A stretch of 64,000 nt of DNA from Tricholoma matsutake (GCA_026075535.2 AP026547.1:7502001-7566000); one strand, 5' to 3'; shown: positions 53,295 through 64,000, counted from the stretch's first letter. Numbers and translations: made by a program. The notes: generated from the letters alone by a model not told the origin.

Positions 53295-54190
53295 TTGGGG
53301 ACAGGTATCAAACCTGACCCCTGCAAAACTGACCAAATTGCATCTTGGCCACAACCAATGACTGCCACCAATGTCAGGGGATTCCTGGGACTCACCAGAT
53401 ACATTGCCACCTTCCTTCCAGCACTCGCTGAATATACAAGTGTACTCACACCGCTCACCACCAAGGAATGTGACCAGGAATTCCCCCCATGGACCGCAGA
53501 ACACCAGGCTGCCTTTGAACACATCAAAGACCTGGTTCTCAGTGCCGACTGTCTCACTGTAATTAATTATGAAGACAAGGCATCAAACATCTATGTCACC
53601 ACTGATGCCAGCGACCGCTGCACTGGTGCTGTGTTGAGTTTCGGTGCAACTTGGGAAACTGCGAGACCAGTCACCTACGACTCCTACCAACTCAACAACA
53701 CTGAGAAGAATTACCCTGTTCACGAGAAGGAACTCCTTGCCATCGTCAAGGCATTTAAGAAATGGAGATCCTACCTCCTCGGTGCCCATTTTGAGGTCTT
53801 CACTGACCACTGAACACTTGAATACTTCCAATCACAGAAGGAGATGTTGAGACAACAAATGAGATGGTCAATGTACATGGCCGATTTTGACTACAACATT
53901 ACCTATATCTGTGGCAAAGAAAACACCGCCACAGATGCACTATCCTGCATGCCTGATGCCACCCCAGATGCATGCCTTGCTGCCTGCATGATTGCATACA
54001 CACACAATGCACCAGCTACACACACTGCTGGCATACTAAACATTGCCGCAGACCAGTCACTTCTCGATGCCATCATCACTGGCTATGAAACTGATTCCTC
54101 TGCCCAACAACTTATGAAGGATATCAACATGAGGAGCATTGAAGGGGCAACCCTCACCAATCAACTCCTCTATGTTGGCCACCAACTTGT
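53295..54190 (+). pseudogene. Gypsy-A2 RT thumb and RNase H
   Basis: NVRGFLGLTRYIATFLP; RNase H with catalytic YVTTDASDRCTGAVLSFG intact, YPVHEKELLAIVKAFKKW, and FTDH followed by TGA (53,811-53,813) where Gypsy-A1 has CAA. After it EYFQSQKEMLRQQMRWSMYM and the tether YICGKENTATDALSCMPDAT. Confidence 0.85.
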
Positions 54191-55193
54191 CTCAAGGTAT
54201 GTGAACTACTCTACAACCTGGCACATGATACCTTGGGACATTTTGGCTTTGACAAAAGCTATGAATCCCTCCGTGGCTCTTATTACTGGCCAAACATGCA
54301 CCGTGACTTGGAAAATGCATACATCCCATCATGCACTGAGTGCCAGTGAAACAAAAACTGGACCACAAAACCCACTGGTCCCTTGCACCCACTACCAGTA
54401 CCTGATGACTGTTTTGACACCGTCACCCTGGATTTCATTGGCCCACTACCAGAGGAGAATGGAAAGGACACCATCCTGACCATGACAGACCTCCTTGGCA
54501 CTGACATACACATCGCTGGCATTCACTCCTCATACACCACTGCCCAGGTTGCCATTGTGCTCTTTGATGAATGGTACTGTGAAAATGGCCTCATGCTACA
54601 CCTCATCTCTGACAGAGATGCAGATTTCACCACCGACCTTTGGACTGCACTCCACAAGCTCACTGGTGTTAAACTAAAAATGTCCACATCCTATCACCCC
54701 AAAACTGATGGCAGCAGTGAACAGACAAACAAAACCGTGAACCAAGCCATTTGGTACCATGTTTACAACAACCAGAAGGGCTGGCTAGCTAAACTCCCCT
54801 GTGTACAGTTTGCCATCATGAACACCATGAATGCATCCACTGGCTTCTCTGGTTTCCAACTCAAAACTGGCCAATCTCCATGCATCATCCCACCTATTGT
54901 GCCCCTCACTGAAAATGCCACTGCTGAGCAGATCACTGCACATGACATCATTACATGTGTCCACCTCAATGTTCAGGAAGCACAGGACAACCTCCTTGCT
55001 GCCAAAGTTTGCCAGGCATATCATGCCAATGAGCACTGGGCACTGGAGGATGTCTATGAGGTCGGCAACCTTGTCATGCTCTCCACCAAAAATCGCTGCC
55101 ACAATTACAAATGCAAAGGCAAAACACGAGTTGCCAAATTCATGCCGCAACACAATGGCCCCTACATGGTCACACATACCTTTCCTGAATGCT
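54191..55193 (+). pseudogene. Gypsy-A2 integrase, truncated
   Basis: A 13-bp loss at about 54,189 shifts the frame relative to RNase H. HDTLGHFGFDKSY ... CTECQ, then TGA at 54,347 where Gypsy-A1 has CAA. The core DFIGPLPEEN, SDRDADFTT and DGSSEQTNKTVNQ keeps D, D and E. The frame 54,383-55,195 stays open to the truncation point after YMVTHTFPEC. Confidence 0.85.
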
Positions 55194-55337
55194 AATAGGT
55201 CCACCTTGCGCTCTAAGCTCTGGGAACATCTCCAAATGCAGCAACACATCACCACACATGCTCCCATCCCCTACAAACCCCATGAAACTGCTCCAAAGCT
55301 ATTTTGAATGACTTTGAATGACTTTGCAGCACCTTGA
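55194..55337. other. Short unassigned stretch before E6
   Basis: Contains TTTTGAATGACTTTGAATGACTTT (a local 11-bp duplication). With 57,352 onward it may form one piece of the Gypsy-B2 LTR split by E6; this is inferred only from the E6 target duplication joining the two sides. Confidence 0.35.
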
Positions 55338-55617
55338 AGAGGTCTTTACACTCCCCTCCCCCCAATCAGAGTGGACTCCACTTGGACACTCGGACTGTCC
55401 GAGTACTGTCTGAGTACTGTCTGAGGACTTTGCTCAGACTTTGCTCAGACTTCTTTGGCTGAAAGTCCTGCTAAACTAAATGTCCAGTCCGAGCTGAGTC
55501 CTCAGACTGTCCTAGGACTGTCCAAGCATCCAAGCAGAGTCTGAGTGGACCAGGACTCGTACAGTCCTAGGACTGTCCGAGTTGCTTATATAATTGACTG
55601 AAAAATCAGTGGCTACC

Positions 55618-55690
55618 GCAGGGATTGAACCCTCATAGTCACATGATAAAGTACATTTAAGGCAACAATATAACTGTTAGACTAAAGTAT
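55618..55690 (-). other. tRNA-like segment, E6 left arm
   Basis: Minus strand: TTTAGTCTAACAGTTATA (A-box region) and AGGGTTCAATCCC (55,633-55,621), a B-box with a short T-stem. Confidence 0.55.
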
Positions 55691-55955
55691 CATTACATGT
55701 AGATAGTTTTATCTCTCTATGTACTGCCCCAGCTGTGATGACAAATCAACACAGCCGCATCACCAACAATGATGCCAGCTCATCATCGATCATCATCGTT
55801 CACCACCAACCACCACCACCACCACCACTTGATGACGATGCCTCCCTCCCGCATCCCACTGCTGCCACTGCCCCCTGAACACCTCACAGCCACAGGCCCC
55901 ATGCCAGCACATGATGAAATGGGCCCAAACAATGATAGAGCTGTTTGGGCCCCAG

Positions 55956-56021
55956 GTGAGTTTTTTCTTTTTTCTTTTCTCATGTTTTCTTTAAGCTAAC
56001 ACATTTTTTCATTAATTATAG
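55956..56021 (+). other. Intron-like segment (66 bp) in E6
   Basis: CAG|GTGAGTTTTTTC at the 5' side, AAGCTAACAC (CTAAC ending at 56,000) and ATTAATTATAG at the 3' side. It directly follows GGGCCCAAACAATG..CTGTTTGGGCCC. Confidence 0.62.
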
Positions 56022-56383
56022 GTTATATCTATACTGTAGCAGCACAATGACTTCAAAACCACCAAACAAGGAACAATGATGAGACCACAACCCAGCAGCT
56101 GCCCCCGCCAGTGCGAGCAACTGCTCACATGGGGGAGAGCGGCTGCTAACGACAACAACGACCACAGGGAACAACAACACCACTGCCCCAGCCCTACAAG
56201 CCACTGCTTGTAGGGTGGATGACGGGTGGAACGATGACAATTAGGGGAGACCCCAATGACAGCCAGCACCCCCCATAACTGCTGCAGGCAACTGTTCACG
56301 GGGTGGATGGGGGGTGCGAGAGTGCAGGTACCGACAGGGAGACAAAAAAGGCCCAAGAGACATCAACGTCTCTTGGGTTCTAG

Positions 56384-56441
56384 ATGAGTTTTTCTTTTCC
56401 TTTTCTCATTTCATTTTTCGATTCTAACCAACTTTTTTTAG
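56384..56441 (+). other. Second intron-like segment in E6, 5' site decayed
   Basis: ATGAGTTTTTC stands where GTGAGT is expected; TTCTAACC (56,422-56,429) and TTTTTTTAG at the 3' side. Preceded by GGCCCAAGAGACATC..GTCTCTTGGG. Confidence 0.5.
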
Positions 56442-56540
56442 GTACAAACTACTACTGGTGATGATGACGATGGGGGGACACCACCACCACCACTGCTGTG
56501 AGCCCCTGCTCACGGGGTGGAAGGTGAGGGTGAAGAGACG

Positions 56541-56669
56541 AGAGGGAAGGGAGACAAGGGGGAAGGGAGACAAGAGGGAAGGGAGACAAGAGGGAAGGGA
56601 GATGAGAGGGAAGGGAGACAAGAGGGAAGGGAGACAAGAGGGAAGGGAGACAAGGGGGAAGGGAGATGA
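56541..56669 (+). repeat. 18-bp minisatellite
   Basis: About seven copies of AGAGGGAAGGGAGACAAG with small variants. A frame across it (56,458-56,862) gives a Lys/Arg/Glu/Gly repeat and is not taken as a gene. Confidence 0.85.
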
Positions 56670-56828
56670 CAACACCCACCCCATGCCTATGAGCATCTGC
56701 TCGTGGGGTGGTTCGGGAGGGAGAAAAATGGGGACAGGAGAGCGAGACGGCCAGGGGACAACCCGGGGAGAGATGAATGCTGCCATGGTGGATGTTTTTA
56801 ATTTATTTTTATTATTGATAGTTACGGC

Positions 56829-56911
56829 CCCCTCTCCTCGAGCTTGCGAGGGGAGGGCTTAGTATTATTTAATTACCCATATTAATTACCCCTCGCACAG
56901 ATGCGAGGGGG
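56829..56911. repeat. Two GC-rich hairpins in E6
   Basis: CCCCTCTCCTCGAGCTTGCG.. and CCCCTCGCACAGATGCGAGG.., nearly identical to 7,542-7,616. Confidence 0.7.
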
Positions 56912-56984
56912 TCAATTTAATAATCTATTCATGATATATAGAAATTAGATTTCAGTAATAAATAGATATGATGTATGTAACTTG

Positions 56985-57085
56985 AAATGACTACTTGGCT
57001 TAAGTGGTAGAGTGTGCATGTTTTGTTGTCATGTGATTGCTAGTCCAGAAGGCTGTTGGTTCAATTCCTGCTGTGCACACATTAT
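56985..57085 (+). other. tRNA-like segment, E6 right arm
   Basis: TTGGCTTAAGTGG (56,995-57,007) and GGTTCAATTCC (57,058-57,068). Almost identical to the E1 copy at 7,695-7,785, so E1 and E6 are close relatives. Confidence 0.58.
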
Positions 57086-57351
57086 TTTGTGAGACTTATA
57101 AGACTTTCTCTAAGACTGGAACTCAGACTTTACTTGGACAGTACTTTAGAAGGTGTAAATAAATGCACAATTGATGTTGTCCAAGCAAAGTCCAAGCAAA
57201 GTCCAAGTGCAGTCCTCAGACAGTCCGAGCAGAGTCCAAGCAGAGTCCGAGTGAAGTCCTCAGACAGTCCAAGTGTCTGAGTGTCTGAGCAGAGTCTGAG
57301 CAGAGTCCACTCAGACTGGGGGGGGGGGGTGTGTAAAGTACTGCACCTCAA

Positions 57352-58587
57352 ATGCCTTTGGCCACCATATGCTTATTGCACTGCTGATAGGTTGTCTCCT
57401 CAGCTCAAAGGCCGATTCACCATTACAACCACATTCTAATCACAGTGGCTAACTCCTACAATGTCCCAGAAGCAGCGCAACCACTTCCAACCAGGTCTAT
57501 CGATCACGATATCATATTGACCACATTGAAACATCACCAGCAACATTGATCATACTTAGAAACCACCTCGCACAACTTTAGAACTACCTCAAAATGCCCT
57601 AAGATCCCTCTGAACGAACACTGAGTATCCCTGATCAACTTCGAACTACCATGACCATCATCGACCATCATCGAGTGTTATTGATCAACATTGAGAAACT
57701 ATGAGTGACATCGGGTGCCACATTCATTATCTAAATGGTGGAATACCATGTGCCAGGGAGCATTCCAACTTGTGCTCAAACCTGCTGATAGTAGGTCAGC
57801 CTCGTTCCAAGTCCCTATTGCATACAGAACCCGCTGGATGGATTATTGTGAGACTTAGCATGGTTTATACACAAAGGACAGTCTCTTTTAGTTCTTTCCC
57901 TTTATTACTCCTTCATCATATGATATATCTCTTTCTTGTTCAGATTCCAGTCTCATTTTAGCCTTGTGTTTTAACTCATATCTTTTGCCTCATGTTCTAC
58001 ACATGTTTCTTATACCATTTTAGGAAGTTTCTCTTAGAACATATAAAACTCTGTAATATAAAACTCTGTAATATAAAACTCTGTAGTATCTACTTGGGAA
58101 AACAAGAAATTGTCTTCACATATCACCTCATATAAAGTTCTAAGAATCCGATCTATCCTCTAAACCATCTAAGCTTCCACAAGTTTTCTCGATTGACGAG
58201 AAACCTCTGCGACCATCGTTGTCCTTGATCCTCTTATTGTTAGCACTAGTAACCATTCCGACACTCCCTAGCCATCGGCTATAACCTTCATATACTATTG
58301 ATCAACCAAAAGTCCTTAGCATTCACACATCGACCCTCAATGATAAACATTGTTTGCCATTGATCTCATCAATCGATCTTGATATCGATTGATACTCCAT
58401 CAGACCATGTCAAACACCTTCCTCTCTTATAGAACTACCTTTATGACTAGTAACAACTAGTTGTCTTCCCATTGGTTGGACCACAAACATTCGGAACATC
58501 TCGCACCCTTCCTCTGACTTGTGCAAATATCATTGGTTGCCTCATCAGCAGTTTTGGTGGTTTTCCTGGGTTGAGTATCATCATTTT
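57352..58587 (+). other. Probable 5' LTR/leader of Gypsy-B2
   Basis: No gene. Includes short GAACTACC/GACCATCATCGA repeats (57,570-57,720) and a 15-bp triplicate at 58,043. Its placement directly before the primer site argues for LTR, but no second LTR is in view to prove the boundaries. Confidence 0.45.
58043..58087 (+). repeat. 15-bp tandem triplicate
   Basis: ATAAAACTCTGTAAT three times, the last ending in AGT. Confidence 0.85.
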
Positions 58588-58609
58588 TGGAGCCCACCAC
58601 GAGGGTTTC
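58588..58609 (+). other. Gypsy-B2 primer-binding site
   Basis: TGGAGCCCACCACGAGGGTT is complementary to a tRNA 3' end (CCA plus acceptor strand and part of the T-arm GAACCC-like sequence). This is the ordinary gypsy arrangement and marks the LTR end just upstream. The tRNA species is not determined. Confidence 0.65.
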
Positions 58610-58659
58610 TGAATCATTTCATCGTCAAACCAATCTCGACTTCCTCAGCTTAGGCCAAC

Positions 58660-60048
58660 ACAAGTGAGAAACCTTCATATTGATACTTGCCATGCCTTTG
58701 AATCTCTCAAACAATCAGGAGATATTCTAATTCCTGTTTCCGAAGCAGAATCTACTCATTGTAGACTATTCCCTTCACCTATCTCATTGCCTTCAACATC
58801 ATCATCTACTTCTTCATCCTCATCATCAACCTCTTCATTCATCCTTCCAACAATTTTGACATCTCTACCATCCTTCACCCAAGTCTTAACCCCTACCCCT
58901 AGAGTCATTGCATTCATGACACTCAAACCACTATGCCAGCTCATGGTCATTCGACCACTCCGAAGTTCGACCCTACTCAACCTTGAGAGCTCCAACAAGA
59001 CTTCAAGGAGCTTGAATTATTGTTCCCGACCTGTGGCATCACCAAATCCAACCGAATGAAGAAACATGCTTGTCGCTACCTCGACATTGATTCTTCTGAA
59101 CTCTGGGAATTGCTTCCAGAATATCAGCCAGGCACTTCATTCAACAAGTTTCGAATAGCAGTACATAAACTCTATCCCAGCTTGGAAGACGAATGCAAGT
59201 GGAGCATATTGGACATGGACAAATTAGTGGGAGAACAGCTACGTGTTGGGATGTTCAATGCAAATGATCTAGGAATGTATTATCAGGTGTTCTACAACAT
59301 TACTCACTTTTTGCAAGCAAAGAATAGGATCTCGGAAGCTGAGCAAAGCAGAGCTTACATTCGAGGATTCCAACCCAGCTTATGGACTCAAATTGCATGA
59401 TGACTTGAACTCAAATTCCCTGATCATTATCCTGATGATCCATATCTGCTCAACAACATTCATGACACGGCAAAATTTGTACTAGCAGGCTCTAACACAA
59501 TGAACTCAGTAATACACCAATCGACTTCTTCATCGCACTTGACATCAAACGTCGGAAATATGGTCACCTCATTACCTGGAACTATTATGATCAAACCCAA
59601 AGATCTAAACGCAATGTTTGAACGATTTGCTAGCACCATTGCTATGCATATCGCAGGTACTAAATCTCCTCGCGCTAATTCAGCAGACAGACAGGCACAC
59701 ATTGACACACTTCTTTGTATATTTTGCAGTTTATCAGGACATTTTATCCCTGACTGTTTGGTTTGTCAGTTGTACTTGAACAAAGGAAAGTGTAAGCAAA
59801 ATGCAGAAGGAAAGATCATACTTCCAAACAGACAATTCACACCTCAAAGTATTCCTGGCAGGTTTATCAAGGAATACATTGATGAATGGTGGAAACGGAA
59901 CCCAGACGCAACACCAGCAGCCACACTGTTATTCAGCATCGCACCATCGGTACTTTCCACTTCAACTAATTCGACCTCAGCTGCGATCACTTCAATAATG
60001 GAGTCCAACACAGTTTCTACATCGGGATCAGAAACAAAAGGAATTTAG
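58660..60048 (+). pseudogene. Gypsy-B2 gag
   Basis: Ser/Thr/Pro-rich N-terminal part (58,664-59,059, with a frame change), then the capsid-like frame 59,020-59,400 (HACRYLDIDSSELWELLPEY, FNKFRIAVHKLYPSLEDE) to TGA 59,398, then 59,500-60,048 with a knuckle CIFCSLSGHFIPDC (C-x2-C-x4-H-x4-C) and NKGKCKQNAEGKIILPNRQF. The knuckle is intact and would bind RNA during packaging. Ends at TAG 60,046. Confidence 0.8.
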
Positions 60049-60745
60049 CATAACTTGACATTGACAGCTGACTCCAAAGATAGAATAACAGCTCTTGAGT
60101 GAGAGATATTTGCACCTCAAAGTGGTCGACCATTTTCGCGTCCAAACAAAGAGGTTCAAAGTCTGGTTCTGGCCATGACAATCCCTGTTCCTGCATCTTC
60201 GACATCTACTGCCCCAGTACCAGCACCATCAACATCTTCATCGACAACGGTCAACCCTTTGACTTCAACTACGGCTCCAACATTGGCATCGACATCGACT
60301 TCTCCCACATCGACCACTTCGCCATCGACCACTGTACCCCCAATGCAAACCTTGGTACACCCTTACACATCAGTCAGGGAGAATGCCTATTTACCACCAC
60401 ACAAAAGGAACTTCACTGGCACATCAAAGGGTAAGGAGAAAGATGGACCATAGTATGCAACACAGGCACTGGTACAGAACAAGAAAATAGCCCATGATAT
60501 CTTTTCGTGCTCGATGAAGATGCCAATCATTATGCTTACATCGGAAGAACTACTCTCGCTATCACCCAAGGTTCAAACGAAATGAAGAGAACAGGTCACA
60601 CCAAAATGAGTACCACAAACTGGAAACAATGCCATGAACATGTTCAGTCCCGACGCGATTATTGTGCCTGACCCCTATGAGACCTATATTAGCAGTCTTC
60701 AACCCGGTGAAATCCTCAGCCATTTGTTGTCGCTAAAGAAACTTC
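60049..60745 (+). pseudogene. Gypsy-B2 gag-protease linker
   Basis: A Ser/Thr/Pro/Ala-rich stretch (60,175-60,330) is followed by HPYTSVRENAYLPPHKRNF, a motif that in this gypsy family precedes the protease. Stop at 60,451 and further frame breaks before 60,746. Confidence 0.65.
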
Positions 60746-61108
60746 TTGATTAGATCAGTTATTATGGATGTTCAGGGTAACAACCAGGTAGAAAGCATTG
60801 TCGATCCCAGTTTCTCAATCATATTGATGGCCGAAGATGTCTGTCATGAACTCAGTCTAGCATACGACTCCTCAATTCAGCTTCTGATGCAGTCTGCCAA
60901 TGGCACTGCAGATGAAACACTCAGTTTAGCATGCAATGTGCCCTGCGATCTTGGTGGAATCACCCTATACATGCAGATACATGTTATTCAGGACCCAGCT
61001 TACAATATTCTACTCAGACGACCATTCAAGGTCTTAACGGAAAGCGTCATTAGAAATTACCAGAATGAAGCCCAAACAATCACGATATGCGATCCAAACT
61101 CAACTTGA
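60746..61108 (+). pseudogene. Gypsy-B2 protease
   Basis: QVESIVDPSFSIILMAEDVC contains the catalytic Asp position (V-D-P-S), followed by SIQLLMQSANGTADETL, LYMQIHVIQDPAYNILLRRP and FKVLTESVIRN. This is the retropepsin-like fold of Ty3/gypsy elements. Open to TGA 61,106, so this domain is nearly undamaged on its own. Confidence 0.82.
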
Positions 61109-61191
61109 TCCACTACCATTCCCTTGATCCCTAGATCGCACCATCATCAAAAAGTAGTTTGTGAGGATTTTCAGCATTAGAGAATGAAATT

Positions 61192-62680
61192 TTGGAACAG
61201 TGCACTTTCATTATTTTGTTCAACTCTTCTGACTCCTTTATATTTATCAAACACACTGCAAATATCCCCAAAATCAACTCCTCTGAAGAATTATCTGCAA
61301 CGCTTTCTGACTTATATTTATCTGCATGCGACAAGTTCCACGTTCCTCAAAATGCCTCGATGGTGTTCATACCTATGCAAACTTCTTCACCATATGTTTC
61401 CCCTTCCTCAGTTATTTCTGACAATCACCAATCTAGCTATTTATCAATGAAGAAGAAGTATAAACCAGTTGCACAGAAGGTCCGTCCAATCATGGCTGAA
61501 CTACCTGATCAGTTTCGAATTATTTGACACATTGAGGGCGATCCCCTCAAAGACATGCCTCCATTAAATCCCCATCCTCCAATATTTGAACCAACCCCTC
61601 AATATACCCTCAAACACAAAAGCATCATCGATCGAAATCATGCAGGTGATTTTCTATGGCCTCAAGAATGAAACCTCATGCATGACTTTATTCGAAACCA
61701 GCAAGTGGGGTTTGCATGGACTGAAAATGAATGAGGAAGTTTTTGACCCAATTTCTTCCCCCCTATCAAGTTCCCAGTTGTCCCTCACACTCCTTGGGTT
61801 GAGTGCAATATCCCCATACCTCCTGGTCTGTATGATCAGATCTGTGAAATGCTGAAAAAGAAGATCGAAGCAGGAGTCTATGAGTCATTGAACTCATCTT
61901 ATCAATTGCAATGGTTTTGTGTTGCAAAGAAAGATGCAAAATTGCTCTGAATAGTCCACAGTCTCAAGCTGCTAAACCAAGTTACAATTCAGCACTCAGG
62001 TGTCATCCCAATCCCCGAGCATTTAGCCAAACAGTTTGGGGGACACGCTTGTGGTGGGATGTTGGATTTATATGTCACATTTGACGAAAGGCTTGTAGCT
62101 GAATCTTCTCAAGATCTAATGACTTTCCAGACCCCATTCAGCGCACTTCAAATCGTCACCCTACCAATGGGTTGGACAAACTCAGTTCCGATCTTACATG
62201 ATGACATAACATTCATCCTACAACCAGAAGTCCCTCATATCACGATCCCTTATATCGACAACACACCAGTGAAGGGTCCGAAATCAGAATATCAAACAAT
62301 TGGTGGGTCTTACAAAATGATTGCTGACAACTCAGGCATTTGATGATTTGTATGGGAGCATTTTGAGAACCTGAATCGCATTGTCCAGCACATGAAGTAT
62401 TGTGGTGGGACATTCTCAGGACCAAAGTTATATGCTTGTGTCCCCAAAGTAATTGTTTTAGGTCATCAATGCAATATTCAAGGTCGAATGGCTGATCCGA
62501 CATGTATCAATAAGATTCAGAAGTGGGGTCCATGTCATACGCTCACGGAAGTTATGGCATTCTTAGGAACAATTGGAGTTTCTCGAATTTTCATTCAGAG
62601 TTTTGCACATTGAGCAGCCGCGCTAATCAACCTTACTCGAAAAGATGTACCCTTTGAATTCGGCCCATCTCATGTAGCAG
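61192..62680 (+). pseudogene. Gypsy-B2 reverse transcriptase
   Basis: MKKKYKPVAQKVRPIMAELP, then NIPIPPGLYDQICEMLKKKI, DLYVTFDERLVAESSQ, FQTPFSALQIVTLPMGWTNS, and YIDN at 62,251-62,262: the second catalytic Asp of YIDD is Asn. Thumb motif GRMADPTCINKIQKWGP and VMAFLGTIGVSRIFIQSFAH. Stops at 61,526, 62,341 and 62,611. It shows the uninterrupted site of E2. Confidence 0.85.
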
Positions 62681-63060
62681 TGCAAGAAGATCTGAAGCAA
62701 GCACTCCTAAACTCACCAGCAATTCGAGCAATCGACTATACCTTGAACACCCCAGTCATCCTTGCAGTCGACACATCGAGCATCGCGATCAGCTATTTCC
62801 TAGCGCAATGCGACTGCAATAATCCTCAAAAACGATACTACAGTCGATTTGGCTTGATCACACTTAATGACTGCGAATCCTGGTTCTCACAACCAAAACT
62901 CGAACTTTACGGTCTATATCGAGCCCTTGGGGCACTTTGTTTATATTTGATAGGGGTACAAAACCTTATCGCTGAAGTTGATGCAAGGTATATCAAAGGC
63001 ATGCTCTCAAATCCTGATATTGTGCCTAGTGCTAGCATCAATTGATGGATTGTTTCAAAC
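62680..63060 (+). pseudogene. Gypsy-B2 RNase H
   Basis: DLKQALLNSPAIRAIDYTLN, VILAVDTSSIAISYF with the first catalytic Asp kept, FSQPKLELYGLYRALGALCL and EVDARYIKGMLSNPD. Stop at 63,043. Confidence 0.85.
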
Positions 63061-64000
63061 CTAACATTCCACTTCACACTAGTTCATGTTGCAGGTATGC
63101 ACCATGGGCCAGACAGTCTTTTGCAATGTCCTTGACAAACTGAAGACAATGATATCAAAGTAGAAGAAGAATTCAGCGACTGGATCGACAAACTACATGG
63201 TTTGGTTCACCAAATCAACCCAATTTTGATTTGCCCTTTCCCCTCTCATGTGACTTATCTGACTTTCACCCAAGCCTCAGATTTCAGTAAGGGGGAGGAT
63301 GTTTCGTATGAAGATGTACCTCAATCGGACAAAGCAAAGAAAGAAGACGAATGATTACTGCTTGTTCATAGATGGTTAGATGACATGGTGCGACCCCCAA
63401 ATCTATCAGATACTGAGTACGCTACCTTCATGCGATATTGCACCAAGTTCTTCATAGATTCCAGAAAACTATGGTGAAAAGATTGTCATGGAGAACACAA
63501 GATCATTGTGATCCCAGAATGTCACATCGATATCATCCAGTCATCGCATGACCATATTGGACATAAAATAATCTTTGCCACAAAATCTCATGTCGCCCTA
63601 CAATTCTGGTGGCCCAACCTGAAAGCCAATATTGCATGGTACATCTGAATGTGCCAGTACTGTCAGTTGCGACAACTTGAAATCTCCTTATTCCACCAAT
63701 TGTTGCCACCCCCACCCCTCTATTCAGAAAAGTCTACATCGACACAATGCACATGCCGCCTTCTGGCAGATATTGCTATATAGTACAAGGTCAATGTTTG
63801 ATATCATACTGGCTGGAATTCAGGATGCTTTGCAATGAAACAGCAAAGACCATCAGCAATTGGATCTTTGAAGAAATCATTTGTTGATGGGGATCGCTCT
63901 ATGAGATTGTTACTGACAATGGCCTAGCATTTCTTGCTGCTCTCGAATACTTGGCAAAGTGCTATCATATCAATCACATTCAGATAAGTGGGTACAATTC
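63061..64000 (+). pseudogene. Gypsy-B2 integrase (cut by window edge)
   Basis: VHVAGMHHGPDSLL, SDFSKGEDVSYEDV, DIIQSSHDHIGHKIIFATKS, LQFWWPNLKANIAWYI, a stop, CQYCQLRQ, then the core with VYIDTMHMPPSG (first Asp) and EIVTDNGLAFLAAL (second Asp). The catalytic Glu lies beyond the window. Confidence 0.8.

Larger units (their letters stand above)
49892..55193 (+). mobile_element. Gypsy-A2: decayed chromodomain-family gypsy element, 3' truncated
   Basis: 5' LTR, gag, protease, RT, RNase H and integrase homologous to Gypsy-A1. The match stops at 55,193 (CCTGAATGCT), so the chromodomain and 3' LTR are missing and no target duplication can be checked. It supplies the gag that Gypsy-A1 lacks in this window. 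Confidence 0.88.
55338..57343. mobile_element. E6: hAT-like composite element (2,006 bp)
   Basis: Left end AGAGGTCTTTACACTCC, right end (reverse complement) CAGTACTTTACACACCCCC. Flanks CACCTTGA (55,330-55,337) and CACCTCAA (57,344-57,351) form an 8-bp duplication with two transitions. Order: GGACTCC/CCGAGT arm, tRNA-like (minus), TTTGGGCCC palindrome with intron, three palindromes of the GAGCA..TGCTC type, CCCAAGAGAC palindrome with intron, an 18-bp minisatellite, hairpins, tRNA-like (plus), GAGTCC arm. The most complete family member in the window. Confidence 0.85.
57352..64000 (+). mobile_element. Gypsy-B2: decayed gypsy element running off the window
   Basis: Primer site, gag with a zinc knuckle, protease, RT, RNase H and integrase core in gypsy order, homologous to Gypsy-B1 from about 61,243. 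The 5' LTR limits are uncertain and the 3' end lies beyond 64,000. Confidence 0.85.

Noticed and set aside
56458..56862. 134-codon open frame rich in Arg, Glu, Gly and Lys
   Set aside because: Translation of the 18-bp minisatellite and palindrome DNA; no domain and no counterpart in other copies.

Overview
The window looks like a repeat island from a filamentous fungus, most likely a basidiomycete (Agaricomycetes). The evidence is the kind of mobile DNA present (a Ty3/gypsy chromovirus with a chromodomain, a second gypsy family, a Ty1/copia family, Helitron-type DUF6570 and PIF1-like helicase fragments), intron-like segments of 53-76 bp with TACTAAC-type branch sites, and heavy CpG decay that turns CGA codons into TGA. 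I found no intact host gene, rRNA, functional tRNA gene or CRISPR array. Essentially every coding stretch is a decayed mobile-element gene.

Layout. 1-8,055 is the right part of a large hAT-like inverted-repeat element (E1) whose left end lies outside the window; Copia-1 (1,487-6,996, TSD CAAAC) is nested in its tandem repeats. E1 sits in the protease region of Gypsy-A1 (8,056-12,481). Gypsy-A1 in turn abuts Gypsy-B1 (12,482-17,570), whose reverse transcriptase is split by element E2 (13,138-14,996) and whose last integrase segment is inverted. 17,571-25,250 holds a partial element E3, a Helitron-type helicase fragment, a solo LTR, and a spliced-gene repeat (R3) interrupted by element E4 (22,859-24,655). 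25,251-27,404 is low-complexity DNA with intron/palindrome modules. 27,698-35,027 is Copia-2 on the minus strand, carrying three further insertions. 35,028-49,891 is a field of fragments: protease-like peptides, a LINE 3' end, a DUF6570 fragment, more module DNA, a second helicase fragment, a TAGTG-type hAT element and further R3 copies. 49,892-55,193 is Gypsy-A2, truncated on the right; 55,338-57,343 is element E6; and Gypsy-B2 runs from about 57.4 kb off the right edge.

The most unusual component is a family of non-autonomous elements (E1-E6). Their termini are close to CAGTACTTTACACTCCCCC and, where both ends are present, they are flanked by 8-bp target duplications. Each arm carries GAGTCC-rich DNA, a tRNA-like A-box/B-box segment and short GC-rich hairpins. 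The core carries low-complexity DNA punctuated by two palindromes (CCACCCCAYGAGCA..TGCTC and GGCCCAA..TTGGGCC). The second palindrome lies immediately before a spliceosomal-looking intron, and these palindrome-plus-intron modules occur in tandem and recur outside this element family.

How the parts relate: the retroelements supply (dead) gag, protease, RT, RNase H and integrase. The hAT-like elements are non-autonomous, with no transposase seen here. The helicase fragments derive from Helitron-type elements. All family assignments come from motif recognition by eye; no database search was run.
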